A stretch of 64,000 nt of DNA, from positions 160,634 through 224,633 of the forward strand of contig NZ_FTMV01000013.1 in NCBI RefSeq assembly GCF_900156175.1, given 5' to 3'. This DNA is from Janthinobacterium sp. TND4EL3. GTDB taxonomy: Bacteria; Pseudomonadota; Gammaproteobacteria; Burkholderiales; Burkholderiaceae_D. Positions 20,407 through 28,940 of this stretch are shown piece by piece. The translations under genes and the position numbers were made by a program. Below the pieces are notes generated by a model. That model searched no databases. It was given only the letters and a program-made list of their open reading frames with translations, and was not told where the DNA came from. Every line of letters starts with the position of its first letter. The first letter of the stretch is position 1.

Positions 20407-21165
20407 TTGACGACGATCCCCACCTACGACGCCATCCGCGCCATTGCCGCGCGGCTGGTGCAGCAGCGCTACCCCACGGCCGTGGCGGCCATCATCGGCG
20501 GCTCGTTCGCCACGGGCCGGCAAACGCCCACTTCCGATATCGACTTGCTGCTGCTGTTCGAGCACGTCGATTGCGCCTGGCGCGACACCCTCGTGGCCGA
20601 GGGGCGCACGGTGGAACTGTTCGCGCACGACCTGGCCACGTTCACGTATTTCTGCAAGGAAATGGATGCGCCGGGCGGCACGGTGCCGCTGGCGAGGATG
20701 GTGGTGGAAGGGGAAAACATCGTCGCACCCGCTGCGCAGTACGCGCAGCTGCTTGCGCTGGCGCAAGCCATCGACGTGGCCGGGCCGCCCGTGCTCGACG
20801 CGGAGAACCTGCGGCGCCGCCGCTACGCCGTCACCACCGCGCTGGAAGACCTGGTCGACAGCACGCACCCGGGCGAAGCGCTGGCCGTCGCCTGCCAGCT
20901 GTACCAAGCGCTGTCCGACCTGCGCCTGCGCGCGGCGGGGCAGTGGAGCGGCGGCGGCAAGCACCTGTTCCGCCGCCTGCAGGCGTTCGATCCCGCCATC
21001 GCCGGGCAGCTCGACGGCGCGCTGCGCCTGGTCGCGGGCGACTTGCCGGCCGGCCAGCAGGCGTTTGCACAAGTGACCGCCGCCGTGCTGGCGCCCGTGG
21101 GCGGCCCCCTGCTCGACGGATTTTTCCTGCCGGCGCCCGCGCACTGGCGCAGCGCGCCGGCGTGA
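20407..21165 (+). CDS. Nucleotidyltransferase-domain protein
   Basis: 252 residues if the TTG at 20407 is used (GGAG eight bases upstream); GTG 20380 is the other option. The N-terminal GGSFATGRQTPTSDIDLLLLF is the GS-x10-DxD motif of the polymerase-beta nucleotidyltransferase superfamily, with metal-binding Asp residues in SDIDL. The C-terminal part is helical and may be substrate-binding. Such proteins adenylylate or otherwise modify small molecules or proteins; the substrate is not deducible. No partner antitoxin-like gene (HEPN) sits next to it. Confidence 0.75.
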   Translation: MTTIPTYDAIRAIAARLVQQRYPTAVAAIIGGSFATGRQTPTSDIDLLLLFEHVDCAWRDTLVAEGRTVELFAHDLATFTYFCKEMDAPGGTVPLARMVVEGENIVAPAAQYAQLLALAQAIDVAGPPVLDAENLRRRRYAVTTALEDLVDSTHPGEALAVACQLYQALSDLRLRAAGQWSGGGKHLFRRLQAFDPAIAGQLDGALRLVAGDLPAGQQAFAQVTAAVLAPVGGPLLDGFFLPAPAHWRSAPA

Positions 21166-21174
21166 TGGCCGCGC

Positions 21175-23418
21175 TTAGAACGCCGTGCGCACGGCCAGGC
21201 TGATATTGCGCGGTTCGCCCCAGAACACGCCGTCGAAGAAGCCCACGTTGCGGTAGTACTTTTTATCGAGCAAGTTATTCACGTTCAGCTGCACGCTGGC
21301 GTGGCCGCTGAGCGCATAGCTGGCCATGGCGTTGACCAGCGCGTAGCCGGCCTGCGGGATATTCGTGATCTCGCCCGATGGCGGGCGGCCGTACCACGAT
21401 GCGCTGTAGGTGGCGCTTTGCGCCGTCATGCTGGCACCCGCCTTCAGGCCGGCCAGGCGGCCGTCGAAGCGGTAGCTGGTGGCCAGGCGCAGCAAATGGC
21501 GCGGCTGCGTGGTGGCGGCGCGGCGGCCATCGGCCTCGGCCGCGTGCAGATAGGTATAGCCGCCGCTCGCTTCCCAGGCGGGAGTCAACTGGCCGGAAAC
21601 GTCGAATTCCACGCCCTTGGCTGTCACGCCCGTGCCATTGGCCACCATGGCCTGGCCGCCGTCGGGCAGCAAAAAGCCGGGCGGCACGCTGCGGTCCAGC
21701 TCTGCCATGTTCTTTTTCTTCGTGTGGAACAGGGCGGCAGACGCGTTCAGCTTGCCTTCATAAAATTCGCCCTTGACGCCCAGTTCCGCGTTGTCGCCCG
21801 TTTCCGGCGCCAGGAACCGGTTGTTGCGGTCCTTGCTCGATTGCGGGTTGAACAGCTGCGTGAAGCTGGCGTAGGCCGAATACTGCTTGTTGACGTCGAA
21901 CACGGCGCCCACATAGGGCGTGACTTCATTGCGCGTTTCCACGAAGTCGCCGCTGCCCGTGTACACGCCTTGCGTGTTGTAGCTGCGCGTATCCGAGCGG
22001 TAAGTGCTGCTGCGCGCGCCGATGATCAGGTGCAGCGGGTCGGCCAGGCTCAATCGCGTGGCCACATAGCCGCCCGCCAGGCGCGTGACGGTTTCCGTGT
22101 GCGAGCCGTCCGGGTGGAACACGGGGCGGGGAATGTTGCCCGTCCAGTTGCGGTAGTCGGGGACGAAGTCCGGGTAGTTGATTTCCGCTTCGCCGCCCAG
22201 CGAGCGGGCGCGCTGGTTGTCGCCGTTCCAGCCGATGATGGCAGTGTGCTTGCGCCCCAGCAAGGTGAATGGGCCGCTGGCGTAGACGTCGAAATTGTCG
22301 CCCGTGGTCTTGCCCGGTCCATAGGCGCCCGTCCACAGGAACATGCCTTCGCCCGTGGCCGGATCGGGCTTGCCGCCGCCCGCGTAGGCGACGGTGGTGC
22401 GGTTCGTGCTTTCCGTGCGCGCATAGCCCAGGTGCAGATTCCAGTTGCCGGGCAGGCGCTGGTCCAGCGACGTGAAGATGGTGTGCTGCTTGTTGGCCCA
22501 GGTGCTCCATGGCGTCGTGAGGCTGGTGTTGCGCGGCAAGTTCGCCAGGCTGCCATCCGCATTCCAGTAGGGCACGGCGCCCCAGGTGGCGCCCGTCGGC
22601 TGGTTGTCCTGGAAGTCGACGCCGGCCGTCAGCAGGCTGCCGGGACGCACGTCCGCCTCGACGATGAGCATGCCCACTGTCTTGCGCTCGTGATACATGT
22701 CCAGGTAGGAATCGCGTTTTTGCCACGCCAGGGCCGTGCGCGCGCGCACGCTGGCGTCCGCGTTCAGCGGCGTGGACAGATCGGCTTCGAAGCGCTGGTC
22801 ATCCCAGCGGCCCATGATGAGACCGGCGCTGGCCTGGAATTCTTTCGTGGGCCGCTTGCGTACCATGTTGATGGTGGCCGACGGGTCGCCCTTGCCGCCC
22901 ATCAAGCCCGTGGCGCCGCGCACGACCTCGATGCGGTCGTACAATATCGTGTCTTGCAGCGGGGCATTGCCGCCGCGCGCCATGCCGTCGATCTGGATAT
23001 TGTTGATGCCGAAGCCGCGCGCATAGAACCGCGTGCGCTCCGTGTCGTTCTGGCCCACCTGGATGCCGGTCGTTTGCGCCAGTGCCTGGTCCAGGCGCAC
23101 GGCGCCCAGGTCGTCGAGCAGCTGGCGCGTGATGACGCTGACCGATTGCGGCGTTTCGCGCAAGGTCAGTTCCATGCGCGTGGCGCTGCGCGCTTCGCCG
23201 GCCGTGTACGACTGCGTGCCTTCCGTGCCGGCCGTCGACTGGCCCAGCACGGTGACGGCGGGCATGGTGACGGGCGTGTCGCCGGGTAGGGCATCGGCCG
23301 CCTGTGCCGGCAAGACCATGGCGGCGGCCAGGCTGAACAGGGCGAGGCGCAAGCGCTGCGGCAGGGGGTGCAAGGCGGGATGGGGGGCGGGGCGAAGTTC
23401 TATAGTTGATTGCATCAT
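21175..23418 (-). CDS. TonB-dependent siderophore receptor (FhuE/FpvA-like)
   Basis: 747 residues: signal peptide within ~1-40 (LALFSLAAAMVLPAQA), plug domain (MELTLRETPQSVSVITRQLLDDLGAVRLDQALAQTTG, then RFYARGFGINNIQIDGM), and a 22-strand outer-membrane barrel ending in NISLAVRTAF with the terminal phenylalanine needed for BAM insertion. The plug sequence is of the type that imports ferric hydroxamate or pyoverdine-like siderophores. A Fur-like box lies 175 bp upstream (23591-23609). No sigma/anti-sigma signalling domain is seen at the N-terminus. Confidence 0.92.
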   Translation of the reverse strand: MMQSTIELRPAPHPALHPLPQRLRLALFSLAAAMVLPAQAADALPGDTPVTMPAVTVLGQSTAGTEGTQSYTAGEARSATRMELTLRETPQSVSVITRQLLDDLGAVRLDQALAQTTGIQVGQNDTERTRFYARGFGINNIQIDGMARGGNAPLQDTILYDRIEVVRGATGLMGGKGDPSATINMVRKRPTKEFQASAGLIMGRWDDQRFEADLSTPLNADASVRARTALAWQKRDSYLDMYHERKTVGMLIVEADVRPGSLLTAGVDFQDNQPTGATWGAVPYWNADGSLANLPRNTSLTTPWSTWANKQHTIFTSLDQRLPGNWNLHLGYARTESTNRTTVAYAGGGKPDPATGEGMFLWTGAYGPGKTTGDNFDVYASGPFTLLGRKHTAIIGWNGDNQRARSLGGEAEINYPDFVPDYRNWTGNIPRPVFHPDGSHTETVTRLAGGYVATRLSLADPLHLIIGARSSTYRSDTRSYNTQGVYTGSGDFVETRNEVTPYVGAVFDVNKQYSAYASFTQLFNPQSSKDRNNRFLAPETGDNAELGVKGEFYEGKLNASAALFHTKKKNMAELDRSVPPGFLLPDGGQAMVANGTGVTAKGVEFDVSGQLTPAWEASGGYTYLHAAEADGRRAATTQPRHLLRLATSYRFDGRLAGLKAGASMTAQSATYSASWYGRPPSGEITNIPQAGYALVNAMASYALSGHASVQLNVNNLLDKKYYRNVGFFDGVFWGEPRNISLAVRTAF

Positions 23419-23740
23419 ATTCCTGGAGTATTTTTAGTCGTCGTTTTCCTATCTCGTCTGGCAAGTGGCGCAGTAGCTGGGGGGATGGCGTGAGGCTGGC
23501 CCGGGGTCTGGCTCGGATAGCAGTTCCACGGTGAGGCCCGGCGCGGATGGGCGTGGAAAAGACAATGCGCGGCATTCCTTTCACCATATTGTGAATAAGA
23601 ATCATTATCAATATAAGGTGGATGTGACAAATAAGCAAGCGTGCGCACCAGAAGAGTGCATGCCGGCCAGACGGCGGCGCATAGGCGGAGCTTCTGCGAT
23701 AATGCGGATGCTGAAAAATTTTCCTAATTGAAAGAAATGC
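23419..23740. other. Regulatory gap between siderophore receptor and divergent secreted protein
   Basis: 322 bases between divergent genes; holds the Fur-like box and an AT-rich patch (23580-23630), probably the iron-controlled promoter. No other gene seen. Confidence 0.5.
23591..23609 (-). promoter_or_regulatory. Fur box upstream of the siderophore receptor
   Basis: GTGAATAAGAATCATTATC matches the 19-bp Fur consensus GATAATGATAATCATTATC at 15 positions. Placed between the receptor and a divergent secreted-protein gene. Confidence 0.75.
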
Positions 23741-24568
23741 ATGCGTACTTGGATAGCCTGTGCAGGATGGTTGTGTGTCGTGTCGCTGGCCCAGGCCCAG
23801 GAACACGCGCCGACGCCGGCCGTTCCCGTGCCGCTGCACGGCGCCAGCACTCCGCCCGCTCCCGCGCCTGAGCCGCCGCCGGCCGCCGCCACGGCGTCCG
23901 CGGCGGAGGCTGCGCCGCAGACGGTGACGATCACGGCCAGCAGCGAGCAGAAGGCGCCGCGCGTGCGCTTCATGGCATACCGGGAAAGCTATCTGACGGC
24001 AAGGAAGGTGTGGCAAGTGTCAAGCGGCAACGTAGTGATGGCCTTGCGGCTGATTCCAGCCAAGCTGAGCGCTACCATCGACGACGTGCGCGTGGCCTTG
24101 CAGGGCACGGGCGCGCCGCTGCCTGTCAAGGTCTCGGAGGGCGGCGTGTTTGTCGTGCCCCTCAGCGATGATATCGCCGCCCAGGATGGCAGCTTTTTCG
24201 TGAACAAGGGCAAGGGCGAGTTGACGGCGAACATCGTCATCCAGCCCGCCGTCGCGCGCGACGCGTGGAATGTCACGCGCATCGGCCAGGTCTTGCACGA
24301 CGCCAGGCGGGCCGTGCGGGCCATCACGCCGTGGTACAAGCGGCCGTTCGCCAATGAAGTGCAGGCGCTGGCCTTTTGCGCGGCCGAGCGGGGCAGCGCG
24401 CTGCAGCTGGTCGAAGGCGAGCAGCTGATCGCCACCCTGCCCATGAACGAGCCGGCCGTCAACGACATCAACCAGCCCGTGTTTTGCAAGATTTTCGACG
24501 GTGAAGATAAATACCCGGGACACTACCGCGTGGTCTTGCCCCAGCAGGCGACGGTGCTGCTGCTGTAG
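23741..24568 (+). CDS. Secreted hypothetical protein
   Basis: 275 residues. Signal peptide MRTWIACAGWLCVVSLAQAQ, then a low-complexity Pro/Ala linker (~24-57) and a mature domain of ~215 residues containing FMAYRESYLTARKVWQVSSGNVVMALRLIPAK and two cysteines (AFCAAE, VFCKIF) that could form a disulfide. No known domain is recognised. It shares the Fur-box-containing gap with the siderophore receptor and might be co-regulated, but it could equally belong to no iron pathway. Confidence 0.65.
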   Translation: MRTWIACAGWLCVVSLAQAQEHAPTPAVPVPLHGASTPPAPAPEPPPAAATASAAEAAPQTVTITASSEQKAPRVRFMAYRESYLTARKVWQVSSGNVVMALRLIPAKLSATIDDVRVALQGTGAPLPVKVSEGGVFVVPLSDDIAAQDGSFFVNKGKGELTANIVIQPAVARDAWNVTRIGQVLHDARRAVRAITPWYKRPFANEVQALAFCAAERGSALQLVEGEQLIATLPMNEPAVNDINQPVFCKIFDGEDKYPGHYRVVLPQQATVLLL

Positions 24569-24570
24569 CG

Positions 24571-24969
24571 CTAGTCGGGCTGGCGCTGCACCAGTTCCAG
24601 CGCCGCCGCCAGGGCCAGGTCCATCGTGGCCTGGTGAAAGATCAGCCATTGCGGCAACAGCGACAGCGCATGGCGCCCCTGTTCCAGGTCGCCTTCATCG
24701 ACGGCGGCCCAGGCATGGTGCAAGCCGCTGAGCACGCGCGCATGCTGCTCGCGGTGATTCGCCAGCGAAGGAAAGCCGATTTCCTCCATCAAATCCTCTT
24801 CCTCGCGGAAATCGCGCTCGACAGCCGCGATCAGGTCGCGGAATGCAGCACTGAAATGCTGGTCGCTCAATTTTCCCAGCCGCGCCAGTTCCAGAAACAG
24901 CGCCTCATGCGCCTCGTCGATGGCGGGCACGCCCAGCGCCATCTCATCTTTCCAATACGATACGCCCAT
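24571..24969 (-). CDS. Bacteriohemerythrin-like protein with a substituted ligand
   Basis: 132 residues from ATG 24969, preceded by GGAGGTCAGGT. Four-helix hemerythrin fold; di-iron ligands can be matched as His21 (DEAHEALF), Glu57, His72 and His76 (ANHREQH), His112 and Asp117 (FHQATMD). The position normally occupied by the His of the HFxxE motif is Asp53 (RDFREEEDLM), so one of the five histidines is missing. Bacterial hemerythrins bind O2 for sensing, storage or delivery; altered oxygen chemistry is possible here. It ends 3 bp from the convergent secreted-protein gene. Confidence 0.8.
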   Translation of the reverse strand: MGVSYWKDEMALGVPAIDEAHEALFLELARLGKLSDQHFSAAFRDLIAAVERDFREEEDLMEEIGFPSLANHREQHARVLSGLHHAWAAVDEGDLEQGRHALSLLPQWLIFHQATMDLALAAALELVQRQPD

Positions 24970-25158
24970 ACCTGACCTCCCCGTTAAACCCGTCCCGAAG
25001 CGAAGCGGGCTGTTCCAGTGTGGACGCAGCGCAGGTCGAAATCCATGATCTGGATCAAAAGTATGGCGAAGAGGGGAACAGGAAAGCCGCCGGCGTAGAG
25101 AACAATTTCCCACCCGCAACAAAGCGGTTTTTAAAGGTGAACACCACTAGCGAGCGCC

Positions 25159-25249
25159 GCTGAAAAACACCGCTGGCAAGGCGTCTTTGACGCAGACAGT
25201 ACGCTAGTACGGCAAGTCAAAGCAACGCAGCCAGCGACGTTTTCTCAGC
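25159..25249. repeat. Long intergenic hairpin element
   Basis: Nested arms: GCTGA/TCAGC, AAAAC/GTTTT, CGCTGG (25171-25176)/CCAGCG (25231-25236), GCGT/ACGC, TTGAC/GTCAA and GTAC-GCTA-GTAC at the centre. This is a ~90-nt near-continuous hairpin, unlike the 15.8/50.9-kb family in sequence but alike in size and in having a GTAC-based tip. Probably a dispersed palindromic repeat. Confidence 0.65.
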
Positions 25250-25257
25250 CGCGCGTA

Positions 25258-25413
25258 TTATTGCTTGGGCCAGTGGGCCCACATGCCCTGCGCATCCACA
25301 TTCGGTACCTGCAACTGCTGCCCGGCCGACGTCTGCATCGTATCCCTCAGCACGAGGGGCACGAGCATCAGCGCCGACAAGGCCAGACAGAGCAGCACTT
25401 TGAGCGTCAACAT
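25258..25413 (-). CDS. Small exported or membrane-anchored protein
   Basis: 51 residues from ATG 25413, with GGGAGACGACC upstream. A hydrophobic N-terminus (LTLKVLLCLALSALMLVPLVL) acts as signal anchor or signal peptide; the rest is short and polar (RDTMQTSAGQQLQVPNVDAQGMWAHWPKQ). No family recognised. It lies just after the hairpin element. Confidence 0.5.
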   Translation of the reverse strand: MLTLKVLLCLALSALMLVPLVLRDTMQTSAGQQLQVPNVDAQGMWAHWPKQ

Positions 25414-25564
25414 GGTCGTCTCCCGGTGCGCCGGCGGCGGCGCGGGGATGCGGCGCCTGCCGGTCACTCTCATACGTACTACCATGCTTGCAGTTTAGTT
25501 CATCTGATTGAAACTTCAACTAGTTGCTGTGATGCACTGCACCAGTTGCCGGCCGTGCTGCTCG

Positions 25565-25750
25565 CTATTTGGCCTTGCGGCTGCGCCGGGGCTTGCCGGC
25601 GGCGGGCAGGAAGGAATCGAACCACACTTGCGTCAATTGCCGCGTATTTTTCGCCGCCTCGCGCTTGACGGCGGCCGTCGCATGGCCGCGTGCCGTGTTG
25701 GCGATGCGGTTGGCGGCGCTCAGGTACATGCTCATCCAGGGGTTTTTCAT
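25565..25750 (-). CDS. Small basic hypothetical protein
   Basis: 61 residues from ATG 25750 (GAGGTCTCCC upstream). MKNPWMSMYLSAANRIANTARGHATAAVKREAAKN followed by a strongly basic tail KPRRSRKAK. The amphipathic helix plus basic C-terminus is faintly like short phasin-related proteins (the 'MYLSAANR' opening), but this is not enough to name it. No partner gene nearby suggests a role. Confidence 0.5.
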   Translation of the reverse strand: MKNPWMSMYLSAANRIANTARGHATAAVKREAAKNTRQLTQVWFDSFLPAAGKPRRSRKAK

Positions 25751-25876
25751 GGGAGACCTCGCAGACAGTGAGTGGGCAGGCGGTCTTGCCGCCATGCCCC
25801 TACTGTAGCCCGATGGCTGGCGCCGACCGTGCGGCGGCCCACACAAGCAGGCCGTGGCACGGGTGTCTGGCTTGCG

Positions 25877-28435
25877 TCAATACACATCGCGGCGGTAACG
25901 CCCGGCCGCGAGCAGGGCGTCGAGTCCGTCCTGGCCCAGTACTTCTTGCAGCACAGCATCGATTCCTGCCGCCATGCCGTGCAGGCTGCCGCACACGTAG
26001 ACGATGGCCCCTTGCGCCAGCCAGTCGCGCAGTTCATTCGCGTTGGCGCGCAGGCGGTCCTGCACGTATTCGCGCTGGCCGCCAGCGTTGCCATCGCGCG
26101 AGAACACGCGGTCCAGGCGCGCCAGGTGGCCGGCGTCCAGCCAGCCTTGCAACTCTGCGCCGCAGACACTGTCAAAAGCTTGCTGGCGCTCGCCGAACAG
26201 CAGCCAGTTGCGCGCCAGTCCCGCCCGCTGGCGCGCGCGCAGGTGGGCGCGCAGGCCGGCCAGGCCGGAACCGTTGCCGATGTAGATGCAGGGCACGTCG
26301 ACCAGGGCGGGTGCGAACGCGGGATTGGCTTGCAGGCGCAGGCGGATGGGGCTGCCTGGTGGCGCGTAGCGCGTGAGCCAGCCGGAACAGATGCCGTAGC
26401 CCTCGTTTGCATCGCCCGCATGGCGTTCCTGGCGCACCAGCAATTGCAGTTCGCCATCGGAGGGCAGCGACGCGATCGAATAGCTGCGCGGCGCGTGCCG
26501 GGCATTGCTCCCGTCGCCCTCGCTGCCATCGCCGTTGCATGGAATGATTTCCGCCAGCGCGCCAGCTTGCCAGCTGGCATCCGCCGGACCGCTGAGGACG
26601 ATTTCATGCAGTTCGCCGCCCTGGCTGCCCGGGTTGAGCAGCGTGCGGCGCACCAGGCGCCACGCGTCATAGGACGCGTCTTCCTGCACGCCGATGGCGT
26701 CGATGGCGCTGCCGCTGCAGCGGGCCAGCGCCTGCGACCAGGCGGCCAGGGCGGCGGGGTCGTGCCTGTCCACTTCGATCAGCGGGAATAAAGGCGTGGC
26801 GCCCAGCGCGCGCAACTGCCGCTCCAGCGCGTGGCCAAAGCAGCAGAAGGCGCTGTAATGGCGGTCGCCCAGGGCCAGCATGCCCACTTCGAGGCCGGCC
26901 AGCGGCGTGCCCGCCGTTTGCTGCAACAGGCGCGCGAAGCGGCGCGTGCCGTCCGGCGCCTCGCCTTCGCCAAAGGTGCTGGCGACGATCAGTGCCCGCT
27001 CGTACTGGCGTAATTGCGCTGGATCAAACTGCTCCAGCGACTGCACGTCGACGGCCACGCCCGCCTGTTGCAGGGCGCGCGCGCTTTCCAGGGCCAGGCG
27101 CTCGGCCTGTCCCGACTGGCTGGCGTAGGCCACCAGGGTCGGCAAGTGCGTGTCCGTCTTGCCCGGCATGCCAGCGAGCAGCGCGCGCTGCGCCTGCACG
27201 GCCCGTTTTGCCTTGCGGCGGCCCAGGTACAGCATCCAGCCCGTGATGGCGAACAGGGGCAGGCCCAGGCTGGCCACGGTGACGATGATGCGGCCGGGCA
27301 AGCCGAAATACGTGCCCATGTGCAGCGGATAAATGATGTTGACGAGGCGCGAGCCCAGCGCCTGCTGGCTGTACGGTTCGTTTTCCGTGACCGTGCCGTC
27401 GGCTGGCGCAATGCTCATGCGGCTGCGCGCCCGCTCGTGCGGCGCATCGCCGGCCAGCCACGTGAATTGCACGGCTTCACCGGGTCGCACGGGCAGGCGC
27501 ACCGTGGCCAGGGTCCAGCCGGCGGCGTGCTGCTGGAAACTGTTCCAGGCCAGCCCGATGTCGGCGGCGGGTGCATCCTTTTTCTCGTTGCCCGCACGCT
27601 TGGGCGCCTGTGCCGTTCGGGGCGGCTTGCCGGCCCAGGCGTCGATATTGTCGCGCACCACGTCATAGCTCCAATAAATGCCCGTGAGGGTCAGCGCCAC
27701 GTAGACCACCAGGCACCAGGTACCGGCCACGGCGTGCAGGTTCCACAAAAAGGAGCGGCCTTTCAATGCGGGATCGAAGGTCAGCCACGTGCGCCAGTCC
27801 AGCGGACGGCGGGGCCAGCGCAGGTACAGGCCAGACAGCGCAAGCCCCAGCAGGCACAGGGCCAGCGCGCCCGCCACTTGCCGGCCCGGATCGCGGGGCA
27901 GCAGCAGCCAGCGGTGCAGCGATTCCGTCCAGTCGAAAAATGCGGCGCCCGCCAGCGCCGGCTGGGTCGCGCCCGTGTACGGGTGCAGATAAACGGACTC
28001 GCCGCGCCGCTGGCCGTTCTTCGGCGCGAAGAACAGGCGTGGCGCGCTGCCCGCTTCGGCATGCACGGTGATCGAGGCCACGCGCTGGCCATGTACTGCC
28101 CCGGCAATGCTGGCGAGCTGGGCCGGAGTCAGCGGCGCGCGCGTTTCCACGGGCACATGGCGCACGCCGGGGTTCATGGCATCGAGTAGTTCATCCTTGA
28201 AGGCGAGGGTGGCGCCGCTCAGGCCGATGAGCACGAGTACCGTGCCGGCCGTGATGCCGATGAACCAGTGCAATTGAAACCAGACCTGCTTCCAGTTCCA
28301 GCGCCAGCGCCGTTGTTGCGGCGCGGCGGCATGCTGGCGCCGCTGGCCGGTTTCCGGTGCATCGTCGGTGCTGGCGCGCGGCAGGGGGGATGGAAGGGCG
28401 GAGGTCGTCATGGCGGCTTTCGATAGCGCCGCCAT
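25877..28435 (-). CDS. PepSY membrane domain fused to flavodoxin and ferredoxin-reductase domains (ferric-siderophore reductase candidate)
   Basis: 852 residues. N-terminal half: PepSY-associated membrane protein with four helices (HWFIGITAGTVLVLIGLSGATLAFKDEL near 55-85, then further helices near 190, 240 and 385). Middle: flavodoxin-like domain (LPTLVAYASQSGQAERLA, ASTFGEGEAPDG, LALGDRHYSAFCCFG). C-terminal: FAD-binding RSYSIAS and NADPH-binding GSGLAGLR, ending YVCGSLHGMAAGID...YRRDVY as in sulfite reductase/P450 reductase flavoproteins. It would pass electrons from NADPH across the inner membrane. Fur-like boxes upstream and two receptors alongside suggest ferric-siderophore reduction. 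Start uncertain (28435 or 28411). Confidence 0.88.
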   Translation of the reverse strand: MAALSKAAMTTSALPSPLPRASTDDAPETGQRRQHAAAPQQRRWRWNWKQVWFQLHWFIGITAGTVLVLIGLSGATLAFKDELLDAMNPGVRHVPVETRAPLTPAQLASIAGAVHGQRVASITVHAEAGSAPRLFFAPKNGQRRGESVYLHPYTGATQPALAGAAFFDWTESLHRWLLLPRDPGRQVAGALALCLLGLALSGLYLRWPRRPLDWRTWLTFDPALKGRSFLWNLHAVAGTWCLVVYVALTLTGIYWSYDVVRDNIDAWAGKPPRTAQAPKRAGNEKKDAPAADIGLAWNSFQQHAAGWTLATVRLPVRPGEAVQFTWLAGDAPHERARSRMSIAPADGTVTENEPYSQQALGSRLVNIIYPLHMGTYFGLPGRIIVTVASLGLPLFAITGWMLYLGRRKAKRAVQAQRALLAGMPGKTDTHLPTLVAYASQSGQAERLALESARALQQAGVAVDVQSLEQFDPAQLRQYERALIVASTFGEGEAPDGTRRFARLLQQTAGTPLAGLEVGMLALGDRHYSAFCCFGHALERQLRALGATPLFPLIEVDRHDPAALAAWSQALARCSGSAIDAIGVQEDASYDAWRLVRRTLLNPGSQGGELHEIVLSGPADASWQAGALAEIIPCNGDGSEGDGSNARHAPRSYSIASLPSDGELQLLVRQERHAGDANEGYGICSGWLTRYAPPGSPIRLRLQANPAFAPALVDVPCIYIGNGSGLAGLRAHLRARQRAGLARNWLLFGERQQAFDSVCGAELQGWLDAGHLARLDRVFSRDGNAGGQREYVQDRLRANANELRDWLAQGAIVYVCGSLHGMAAGIDAVLQEVLGQDGLDALLAAGRYRRDVY

Positions 28436-28481
28436 GCGGAGCGTCAGGCATGGCGGGAAGAAGGAAGGCTGATATAGTATC

Positions 28482-28500
28482 GCAAACGAGAATCATTCGC
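28482..28500 (-). promoter_or_regulatory. Fur-like box upstream of the PepSY reductase
   Basis: GCAAACGAGAATCATTCGC, 13 of 19 positions matching the Fur consensus, 47 bp upstream of the reductase start. Confidence 0.6.
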
Positions 28501-28589
28501 AACTAATGGCCAAGCCTTGGGGCAAGCCAAAATAGCCACGAAATCGAAAAATGCTGACATTGATAATTTACATCACAGTGAAATTATGT

Positions 28590-28608
28590 AAAAATAAAAA
28601 TCATTCTC
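28590..28608 (+). promoter_or_regulatory. Second Fur-like box, on the side of the TonB receptor
   Basis: AAAAATAAAAATCATTCTC, 14 of 19 consensus positions, followed by another CATTC. Roughly 330 bp before the receptor ATG. Confidence 0.6.
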
Positions 28609-28940
28609 ATTCGTACTTATGAACTCATCCTGAATTCCTGAATGTGCACTGCTGAGACTGCCTGACCCACGTGGCAAGCAAGTCGGGCAGCTGTGCGTTT
28701 CCCGTGTCCACCATCGACGCTGTCAGCGGCCCGTGCGCGAGCCAGCACGGCTGGCTGTCGCGCCAGCGCAGGACACTTCCCACAGCAATGACAATATTGC
28801 GCCCCCACCCGGCTCGCCCCGGGCGCCCGCGCATGACGGTGCTGTGGCAGTTTTGTAGTACCCAAGCAAGCATGGCCAGCCAGGCGCTACGGCGCATTCG
28901 CCAGCTATATTCAGCCCACTTGATAGATTGAAAGAAAACG

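Larger units (their letters stand above)
28436..28940. other. Regulatory gap between divergent iron-reductase and catecholate-type receptor genes
   Basis: 505 bases. The first 180 are AT-rich with two Fur-like boxes; 28620-28930 is GC-rich without recognisable coding bias or a start with a ribosome binding site, and could be a long 5' leader of the receptor gene. No RNA family recognised. Confidence 0.45.

Noticed and set aside
20407..21165. Nucleotidyltransferase as a MNT/HEPN toxin-antitoxin component
   Set aside because: Longer than MNT antitoxins and no HEPN gene is adjacent.
21301..23289. 662-codon plus-strand frame over the siderophore receptor
   Set aside because: Antisense to a clear TonB receptor with plug and barrel motifs; no recognisable protein features.
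28617..28865. Small open frames on both strands upstream of the catecholate receptor
   Set aside because: No ribosome binding site, no hydrophobic or domain pattern, conflicting frames on both strands; more likely a 5' leader.
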